A DNA stretch of 64,000 nt. Source: Cristatella mucedo (taxonomy: Eukaryota > Bryozoa > Phylactolaemata > Cristatellidae). The position numbers and the translations under genes are program-made. Position 1 is the first letter of the stretch, and each line of letters opens with the position of its first letter. The notes under the pieces are model-generated. The model ran no database searches, was not told where the DNA came from, and saw only the letters and a program-made list of their open reading frames with translations. The stretch is taken from positions 236,501-300,500 of the forward strand of contig WPIO01000127.1 of the NCBI GenBank assembly GCA_009760855.2. Reading direction: 5' to 3'. This document shows positions 1-10,491 of the stretch, piece after piece.

Positions 1-525
1 GACAAGTCAGGAGATGTCGTGATGCAGATCGGGAGTGAGTTCCATGCGTTGGAAGCATATAAACTAAAGGTACGGTCTCCAAAAGATTTGAGGTTCATAG
101 AAATGTAGGCAAACCATTCGACTCAGAAGGATGGGTGGGACGATGCTTAGCCTGGTGGGGAAGTAGATCTAATAGATGGGCTGGAAACAGAGAATTAATG
201 ACCTACAAGTGAGTGACAGAACCCTGAAGTCGACGTGCTGCATGACTGGGAGCCAGTTCAAGTCAGCGAAAAGTGGTGTGATGTGGCAGCTGCAGCACTA
301 ACAACAGACAAGCCTAGCTGCAGAGTTTTGCAACAGCTGTAAGCGCCTGATTTCATGGGCCGGTAGACCAGCAAGCAGTGAGTTACAGAAGTCAGGACGA
401 GATGTCACAAATGCATGGACCAATTTAGATGTGGTATCCCTGTCTAAATAAACCCGAATTTTAGCAGTACGACGTAGCTGAAAGTAGGCAGACTGGACTG
501 TAAAGCTGATGTGGTCAGATTTCGA
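1..525 (-). mobile_element. LINE family A fragment, cut by window edge
   Basis: Minus-strand CR1/L2/Rex1-like non-LTR retrotransposon remnant. It encodes DHISFTVQSAYFQL, TTSKLVHAFVTSRPDFCNSL and the SFGDRAF-type C-terminus with stops and frameshifts. It runs off the left end. Confidence 0.75.
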
Positions 526-2129
526 TCTGGTAAAGCTTACTGCTAATTTGAAGCAACAGCCGTTTAAAAACATACTATAGATTGGGTTACCATTATTGGT
601 AACACTGCAGAGTGATAGAAAGAAGAAGCCTTTAACAACAGTCAACACGAAATATTCGCATAGGTATTCTTTGATTGCACAGACAAATTTCCCCTGGTAT
701 CTGCTTAAAGCCAGACACTGTACATGCATCCATACATACAGAGGTGCAAAGTGTTGCTGCAGATGACACCTCGTGGAAGATAGATGTCCCCAATATGCCT
801 ACCACGGCAGTCAATGTGGTATTCGATAGTTGACCACTGTGTAGGTAATGTTTGAATTCGGCACAAATGCAGTTGCAATTAAAATACGAACGCAGGCATC
901 GAGTTAAGTATATCGGAATTCGGCCCGGCCATGTACCAGAAATGAAAGCCTAAGATTTATAATATAGGTTGGGGTCACAGAAGCGATCATCGCTTGGGAG
1001 CTCAGTTAGTGAGAGCAACTGCCTGGTAGACTGGATGTTGTGGTATCGGTCTCTGCTCGACGAGGATATTATTGGCATTCAGATTCTTTCTGTCTTTCGG
1101 CACACAGATTACCTAGGAGTAAGATTACGAGCCGGGTCGTAGGTCCAAGTCCTTCAGCAGACAATACTTTATAGCCTGCTGCAAGCAGGATGACAGTAGC
1201 TAAGACTCATCTGCTGGTTTATTTTACTTGACGTATCTCCTAAAGATATAATCAGACTGATCTCTCTCTCTCTCTCAACTACATTTTTAGGTTTACTACT
1301 GGCAGCTAGAACGTATCGAGTCCAAACAGTCCGAGCCAGGATCAGACTTGGTTACCCAATCAGAATTGGCAACCATTCCAATATTAGATGGTTTCCACGA
1401 GCTTTCATTTGCTTCATGCCCCACCAGTCGAGCCGTCAGGGCATAATCACGACACCAATACTATCGCTATCCAATGAGTTCCAACATTTGTGCATGGCTC
1501 GTCGATGAAGCAGAATCAATGCGACAGAACTAACCCGAATAGGAAATAATCCTGATAATCTCAGGTTTGCTACTCCAAGTGATTATGCTTTTCAACTCGA
1601 ACGCACCACCACAAAATTTAGGCTTGGCGACAAAAGCAGAGCTCATTAATCCGTGGGCTCAATACGAGGACGTCAAAGAAAAGACTGCTTCATACTTAAT
1701 TATAATTATAATTATAATTACATCATGTACATCAGAGCGTTTGTGGCATACAATCTTGAGGAATAAATAGCAACTGTTGAGCAGCTGTATTGATGCAAGT
1801 CTAATCACGTTTATTTTATTATCAGCACGTGTACCATGACAGAAACGACTGGCACAATACACAAACACACGGAGAGGATTGTATTGCAAGTACTGCCACT
1901 GGCAACAAGCTGCTGGGCACGCTGAACTTCCCAGTACCTAACCGAGTTGTAGCTGCAAATTCTAGGCACACAATTGAAAATAGGTGGACAGGCTGGAGAG
2001 AATTGGGAGATGGACAAACGAACGTGAGAAGAATGATGGATGAGATCAAAAGGGAGACAAACAAGGCAAACATTGCAAGAGAGCCCCAGGTAGGGGCACA
2101 TAAGTACTAACACAACAAAGCGTCTGCAC
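526..2129. other. Unassigned stretch
   Basis: No gene recognised. Apart from the possible tRNA-like head near 1000 it holds a short (CT)8 at 1261-1276 and an ATT/AAT-type run near 1697-1720. It should contain or lie before the missing last exon of FAXDC2, but I found no match to the FNQCYG...LHGTD region. Confidence 0.5.
1000..1075 (+). mobile_element. Possible tRNA-derived SINE head
   Basis: GAGCTCAGTTAGTGAGAGCA resembles a tRNA A box region and GGTATCGGTCTC a degenerate B box about 40 nt on. There is no clear tail. Weak call. Confidence 0.25.
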
Positions 2130-2803
2130 AAAGGCTGACTCCTCCAGTGACCTCTCGTTAGACGACCACATCAGCTCGACAGTCAAATTTGCCTACTTTC
2201 AGCTACATAACATTGCTAAAATTCGGGCTTGTTTAGATAAGGATACCACGTCTAAATTGGTCCACGCATTTGTGAAATCCCGACTGGATTTGTGTAACTC
2301 GCTGCTTACTGGCCTGCCGGCATGTGCAATCGGGCGATTACAGATTGTGCAAAGCTCTGCAGCTAGGCTTGTCTGTCGTGAACGTCGCAGTTGCCACATC
2401 ACACCACTTCACGCTAACCTGCACTGGCTACCAGTGAAGCAGTGGATCGACTTCAAAGTTTTGTCGCTCACTTTTAGGTTTTGTCGCTCACTTTTAGGTC
2501 ACTTCATTCTTTGGCTCCAGCTTATCTCCAAGATCTACTCCACCACCAGGCCAAGCATCGCACCACACTTTTCGGAATCCAACAGTTTACCACTACCTCG
2601 TACAAACTTCAAATCTTTTGGAGACCGTGCACTTAGTTAGCATACTCCTAAAGCCCGGAACTCCCACCCGACTTGTGTCAGAACATACCCTGACTTGACC
2701 ACATTTAAGAAAATGTAAATGTAAAGCAAATGTAAAGCGCCTAGAAAGAGATTGAGTTCTCTGAGAGTGCTTTATCAAGTGCATTATTATTATTATTAGC
2801 TCC
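2130..2803 (+). mobile_element. LINE family A copy, internally deleted
   Basis: Plus-strand copy of the C-terminal RT region (HAFVKSRLDLCNSLL, LHWLPVKQWIDFKVLSLTF). It has a short internal duplication of the LTFRFCRSL coding bases (2461-2500). Most of the 3' untranslated part is missing between 2715 and 2733, and it ends in the family stem-loop tail and ATT repeats. Confidence 0.8.
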
Positions 2804-2857
2804 GAAGCAGTGTGACACTGTCCAGGCAAGCTGACAGAGGGCTCACTTGGAGCACCG

Positions 2858-2990
<133 letters not shown>

Positions 2991-3203
2991 GAAGGGAGTC
3001 ATGTGGCATGTGTTATAGCACTTGTACTCTAGCTCACTTACAGACACACACGCACTCCTCACTTCTTACCTTCCACAATATTCTCCTTTGCCTTTTTCCT
3101 ATATTTGTTCTCTTAAATTTAATTTCTCTTAATTTCTTTAATTTCTCTTCCTCCTATCTCGTTCCCATCATTGCAATCAATGGAAGCATTGCAACGCAAG
3201 ACT

Positions 3204-3440
<237 letters not shown>

Positions 3441-3462
3441 GTACAGCAACAGCTCGACTTAC

Positions 3463-3735
3463 TTGAGATGGTGAAAATCGTGTGCCTCAGGGGACGGGAA
3501 GAAAGGCAAGTGATATCCACAATGTGCAACGGTTGTCGACAAGATAGCGATGCAGAACCACAGCCAGGCAGTGCCAAGGTGTGCACCGACTAGTAGTGGC
3601 CCCAGCAGTGGGGGCAGCAGATTGCTTATTACATGCTCCACAGGATGCGCATATATTGCAGTGATGCCGATCGGTGCGGTCCACTCATGATGACGCTTAT
3701 GAATATGCTTGTAGATGGCTGGATGGTGCATCAGC
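3463..3735 (-). CDS. FAXDC2: FAXDC2 exon 5 (catalytic histidine core)
   Basis: Acceptor CCCGTTTAG, strong donor GTAAGT. Residues 184-275 hold RLMHH, HKRHHEWTAPIG, YAHPVEH, HCGYHLPFFPSPEAH and DFHHL. This is the catalytic core and the part most conserved with relatives. It ends with two bases (AA), so at least one more exon must follow. The (CAG)77 array begins 25 nt beyond the donor. Confidence 0.92.
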
Positions 3736-6700
3736 CTAAACGGGTGACAAATGCTGGCAAAGGCTCTTTTCACATCAACGTCTCTTACCACTAGCAGCAA
3801 GACTAGTTTACTAGATAAGGTATGCTAGCAGAAACCTTTCACGCCTTGGTGAAATCACGTCAAGATTATTGCAGTTCTCTCTATTCAGGACCCCGACCCG
3901 AGTCTTTAGTCGTTGGAAACTGGCTAAAGACTCAGTGGCTCGTCTGGTCTGGTCTGTCAACGACACAGCTGCTAGATCACACCCACTCTGTCTGAGCCTC
4001 ACTGATTCCCAATCAAGCATCGAATCGATTTCAACATCCCCTGTCTGGCTTACAGGTCACTCCACTTGCTTTCACCAGCCTACTTACCCAACTTCGTAGC
4101 CGGTCCAGTGTGCATTCACGTCACTAGCTTCACCCCATCTGATGCTACTCCAGTGTGCACTCATACTCTCACTTGGGCCGCAGCATCTCGTCATCTCACC
4201 GAAGACTTCGATCGTCTGTTTATGAAATCCAGCAAACTTACAACGGCCCATATTACTTAGCACTATGCCCTTTCTCGAAAAAGGTCATGTACATGCTTAC
4301 CTTCCTTTTCATTGCTGTGTTCTCATACGACTTTGCAATGATGATTGCACAGGGGAGCTCAACTTCTGCCAGTGATAGCTTGGCGGCTTTGTGGGGGAAC
4401 CCTCTTACAAACCAGCCTCGTGCATTAGAGCAGGCACTGTGGGGCGGACAAAGTCGGTCATCAATGCTTCCTGAATCGACAGTGTAAGCGCTCTAACTAG
4501 GAGGCAAGTCGGTGTTGGAAAGAAAGAAAGTCCGTAGCGCAAATGCAGCTTAAGCATGATACTTGATTGCTTTTGCAAGCTTAATACTGTGCACGCCACC
4601 GAGCCCTGGTTAAAGAATCTCGTGCAGTCAGTTGTAAAGTTCATGGATAGAGATTTATTTCTTGTAGGTCGCAATGCAGACGACCTGTTACAGTCATTGT
4701 TGTTGTAGCAGATTTTACCTATGTGGACACAATGGTCGGTGAGAGCCGACAGATGGCAAAGCAGCGCCTGCTCCATGTTTACCTGTGAGAATAATAGAAG
4801 CCAAACTCTTCCACGAGTACGCATACGGCTAGCTCACAGAGCACCCACTGGAATGTCGGCAGATCAGAGGCCAGAACAGAGCAGCCTCTCCACTTATACA
4901 GCGGTATCATGGCGGCTATGACCAGCGTGCCGACGACAAACTCGTTGAAGAGCACAAGCCTGATGCAGCGAGCTAGCTTGTCTCGATCCACCTGCAAGGT
5001 GCACCACAAAAGCTGCTGGAGCATGGACATGCAACAATTTGCCAAGAAATTTAAATCCCAAATGCGACAGCACAAAACAGTATATAATGATTAAAATAAG
5101 AATTATTTAAAGTATTTTCAAATAATCCTTCAACAAATAGGGAGGACGCCGGATTTTACCCCAGCCATAAGAGCTTCACACGTAAGCGCAGAAACCAGGT
5201 CAAAATGCTTCTGCAGAGTTACAAGTTCTACGGAGGCCGATTCACTTTCCTGTACTGTATATGCAAGCTGGCTAAATAACCGTCTTTAGCTGAGGCCACT
5301 ATGCAAATGAATCACCCAGCTACTCGGCATTTTTGTTATCGTACGCAACCGTGCACTTTTTTCCTTTGCTCAGCTGAAGGTTGAAGGTTGAAGGTTGAAC
5401 ACGGCTGGAGGTAGCAGGAGCAGCACACTAATACTAATACTCCATTAGAATGATGATAATAATAATACAGCACTTGATAAATGGCCCTCAGAGAACCCAA
5501 TCTCTTTCTAGGCGCTTTACATTTGCTGCAACGGGAAACGCGACTGAATGGTGAGTAATATCATGCTTGATAAGCAACATGAATAACATGGTTAGGGGTG
5601 ACATGCACAGGGTCAGCATGCAAGTGTGGTTAGTGACAGCATGCACAGTGTCAGCACCCATAAGCACATGAAGGACGAATCACAGGGACCCACTAACTAC
5701 TGTCCTAAATAGGTGGGTTTTTAAGTTCTTTTTAAATGTGGTCAAGTCAGAGGATGTTCTGACGCAAGCCGGGAGTGAGTTCCATGCTTTGGGATCATAC
5801 GAACTAAATGCACGGTCTCCAAAGGATTTGAGGTTTGTACGAGGTATTGGTAAACTCTTGGATTTCGAAAAGCGCATGGTGCGATGGTTGGCCTGGTGGG
5901 GGAGCAGATCTGAGAGATAGGCTGTAGCCAAAAAATGGAGAGACCTAAAAGTGAGCGACAAAACCTTGAAGTCGATCATTTGCTTGACTGGCAGCCAGTG
6001 CAGGTCGGCTAGAAATGGTGTGATGTGGCAACTGCGACCTGCTCACGACAGACAAGCCTAGCTGCAGAGTTTTTCACCAGCTGTAAGCATCTGATTGCAC
6101 ATGCCGGTAGGCCAGCAAGCAGTGAGTTACAGATGTCAAGACGGAATGACACACATGCATGGACCAACTTAGACGTGGTGGTATCCTCATCTAAAAAGGC
6201 CGAATTTTAGCAATGTTATGTAGCTGAAAGTAGGCAGATTTGACTGTGAAGCTGATGTGGTCGTCTAACGAGAGGTCGCTTTGGAATATGACACCTAGAT
6301 TTCGAGCTGATTCAAAAGGAGATACGCTGGCAGAGCCAATTTTGAGCGCCAGCCTTTCCAATTTCTGAATCACACTGGGTTTACCCATCACTAATAAGTC
6401 AGTTTTATCGTCGTGTCGTTTAGTTAAAGAAAATTTGCTGCCATCCATGTGTGGATGGCATTAATACATGCAGCAAGGGAGTCCAGAGAATTCGAGGTGC
6501 TTGAAGGCTGGGGGGGGGATAAACGCAAAGGTACAACTGAGTGTCATCCGCATAGAAGTGAATGCTCTAGAACTCGAGCATTTCCGGCTGCTGCAATAAT
6601 TAAGTAGGCTAGAAAAATTGAACAATTCCGTCGAAGTGTCGGGTTAAAAATGAACTACAAAAAAGTACGTACAAGCAGCAGGGGGAATTTCAACAACCGG

Positions 6701-9700
6701 CAAGCAGCGCCTGTAAATCGTGCAGTATACCAACCGGCACATTCTCGGAAGGCTGAGTTTTGTATTTCAATAGCGATGCTGGCTTGCTCGTGATATCCAT
6801 AAACAAGAAGAAGGCGTTGGCTCCCCAGAAGGCCAGAGCGCTGCAAGCCTGGGTCCCTGCAAGAACAGAGTGCTCACAAGCAACACTTACAGGACAGCTG
6901 CCCTGTGAGCGACACGACAGCAGTGTCGTCAGCACCCAGCGTAGCCAAGGTCAAGACCAGTTCATCAGCCCTCTCTGAGGCGACAGTCAGGTGACACAGT
7001 ACGCCTGGGCACTTGCATACATGCCGAGATGGTCCAAACAAGGAGTCTTGATACGGTAAACACAATTTTTAATAATAATAACTTTTTAATAATAATTTTT
7101 AGTAATAACGTGTAACAATAATAATTAAAAAGAGAAAAAGTAGTCCTTTATATAGCACTCGAAGAGAAACTAAAATTACTATTTAGACATTTCATAGCTT
7201 GGTGCTAGTCAAGCAATAACTGGTTTGGTCTAGCGGTTAAGGTGCTCGCCCCGACCAAGGTCTGACTGAGGTCGTGGGCTCGAGCCCCGAGACATATGTG
7301 AAGTGCCTGAATGGAGGTTAAGTTCTCTTGGGGCGCTATATAAATGAATTATATTTAATAGCCAATATGGCTAATGAGACTTGGCTGGCACTATGGCTGT
7401 ACACTTGGCTGGCAATGGACTTTCGAAGAGTAGCAGATTTCACTTTTATAAAGTGGCAGAATAAGCCAGAACGGCTATTGCCACTACTTGCAGTGGGAGA
7501 CCAGAGTCGTGACGATGCAGTACCTTACTAACGCTGTCCCAAGGCAGCAGACGACAGAGGCAGAGCCAACTTTGACTCACTTGCAGAGGGAGCCTGGCAG
7601 GGTGACGTTTGGCTCGTTTCTGGGTTGCGAAAGGAAGTAGCTACCGATTAGTAGCCTTTGACCTTTGAAGGGCAGCTGTCTACAGCTTGACTTGCCCGGG
7701 AGCAACTCTCGCGATCGACGGAAGTTCTTCGGCCGACAGTAACCACATACAAAGGCTATGCTATATACGAGTCCAGTTTTCGGATAAGTGGCATTAAAAT
7801 ACTTATAATAACGACAGACACCCAGCTCGACTTTAGGAAAGACACACCTTGGCCTGGCAACTGCGCAGGACACTAGAAAAAATAAAACATAATGCAAAAT
7901 GACCAAACGATCACAAGATTAAGGGATCATCTAATGGCCCTTGCTTCAAGCACACTCTATCTTTAAACACTTTTTTTTATAGAAACCTAAAGGTGAACAG
8001 CACGAGGCCGAGGGCCGAGCTGAGCGTTTGGAGCCACGGGAGCTAAACCGTAAACCTTACAGCTTGGGGTGAGCATATCGAGAGGCTACCATGCAAAGCT
8101 TTCCTAGCCCCCTGCGATCTAGACACTGATTTTTGCATGCTTTAGAAGAGTTCCTCCTCGCCCACGTCACGTGCCCAAGACAGTAGACGTCTTGTTCGAC
8201 TCATTGGTCTCAATAGAAACGCCATGCACCGTCGTCCAGGAGTCGCACCTAAAGTGGCGCTCAAGGTTCGCAGTCCTCCATAACGAATATGAATATGATT
8301 CATTTATATAGTGCTATAAGAGAACTTAATCTCTATTCAGGCGCCTCACGTACGTACGGGGCTCGAGCCCACGACCTCAGCCCGACCTTGGTCGGGGGAG
8401 GGGGAGGGGAGGGGGGCTCGAGCAGCAGCTTAACCACTGGGCCAAACCAGCAGCTGTAATGTCTGCAGTGTGTGCAGGGATAACTTTTCAAGTAAGAGGG
8501 TGGAGCAGCAGTAGGGCAGATCGGGAAGTTCATCTAGAAGCCCACTGACCGCCATTCTTGATCGCCACAGTGCTACTTATTTTGAATTCTTCTCTGGCTT
8601 GCAGTCTAGACGGCTGCAGCTATGATTAGTGCCAGTAGCATGCAATAAAGAGAAGATAATTCCAATGGCAAGCAGTGAATTTATGGGCTATATCAAGTTT
8701 CATTCCTTTTAAGTCGTCTTTGTCGGCTATAATTTTAACCATTACTTGCTACAAACGAGCAACAGTGTGCTAAAATTGGAAACCTTTGAATTCCTTATTA
8801 CAGTATAATAATAATAATAATAATTCACTTGATAAAGCGCCCTCAGAGAACTTAATCTCTCTCTAGGCGCTTGCTTTGCAATTATGCAAGCACCGAACCA
8901 AGGTCTAAGCAGTCAAACGCAGAAGCAGCAGCAGCAGCAGGCAGCAGCAGCAGCCAGCTAACCGGCTTGTACTGTACTAGAAAATGGGCCACTGTGCAGC
9001 TGCTTGCGGTGCTTGTAAAGGGGGCAGAAACACAAGGGACGCACTGGTCAGCAGCTCCATGAGCCACCGAAGAGACGGCAGATGTATCGGCAGATTTTGC
9101 AATAAGGAAGTCACAAGCAGGAAGCAGGTAGCATGAATCATACCGACAAGCATCATCGCATTGTAGTCTCCATGGAAGACATGGCTGATCTGCATCCATA
9201 GGGCTTCCCAGAAATTGGCCGAGGCGCCCCAAAAGTGGTGCAGATGCCTGGTGGAAGACAATGGTTGAAAACTAAATTAACACACATTCAACACGTGTCA
9301 CGGTGTTGTCAGGGGCTGCATGGAACAGCTGCAAGCGGTGGTGGACACAGTAGCAGGTAAGTACAAAGCATCAGGCATTCGCCTGCAGTGCAACCTGGGT
9401 GTCCTGTTCCGTGTTGACGTCTCACTACAGAACCATATCAGCTCCCCAGTAAAGTCGGCTTACTTTCAGCTATGCGAAGTAGTGAACATTGGGCCCTCTT
9501 AGACATGAAACACACACAGACAAGATGGTCCATGCATTAGTGGCAATACGTCTCAAATTCGGTAACTCACTGCTCTCTCCCTGCCTGCAGGTCTTCCTGC
9601 CTGTGCAAAAAGATGCCTACAGCTGGTGTAGAACTCTACACCTAACCTCGCCTGTCGCAAACCTAGCAATTGCCACAGTACACCCCTCCTCCACCGACCT

Positions 9701-10396
9701 GCACTGTCGCTCCTCATCAGGCAGCAATCAATCGTATACACGGTTTTGTCACTAACTTTATAGCCTTTACATTCTATTGCTCCAGACTTACCAATGTGAC
9801 CGATTTCCCAATCGGACAAGGCATCGTACTGCCCAAAGTTCCGACTCAAGTACTTTGGCTTAGCCTCTAACCAACATCAAATCGTTTGCACACCGTGCTT
9901 TCAGTTTGCATGCCACCAAAGCCTATATTTCACTGCAAGGATGTAAGCTGGTAAGGTACTTGCACTTCACAGCCCAGGTCGTGGATCCGACTTCTGGCAA
10001 AGGCAATCCTTTATTTCCGATCGCAAGCTATGGTGACCGCTGTTTAGGCTCTGCTGCAGCCACATATATGATGCTGTTTGATCAACTGACATTAACTTGC
10101 CTATACTGCAGAATCACGTCTTGACCCCCCCCCCCGACTAAACGACATTAAAAAAAAGCTAATCACCCAGATTGTCCCTACAGCGGTTGCTCAGTCGGTG
10201 CAAATAGTTCTAAGCGTGCTTACGATTGCTGACAATGCGCATATTAGCCCAAACCAACTCTTGATTTCTCTTCACCATATGCGAAGCACCCAGAGAGAGG
10301 TTTAATTCTCTCGCTGTATACGATAATTGTTTTTCTTGTTGTTGTCTTTAGTAATAGCAAATGCCCAGCTCGATAAGCAGAGAGAGAGAGAGAGAG

Positions 10397-10491
<95 letters not shown>

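Noticed and set aside
777-830. AVVGILGTSIFHE as the missing FAXDC2 last exon
   Set aside because: Only loose resemblance to YGVLGVLDHLHG, offset by one residue, with no suitable acceptor.
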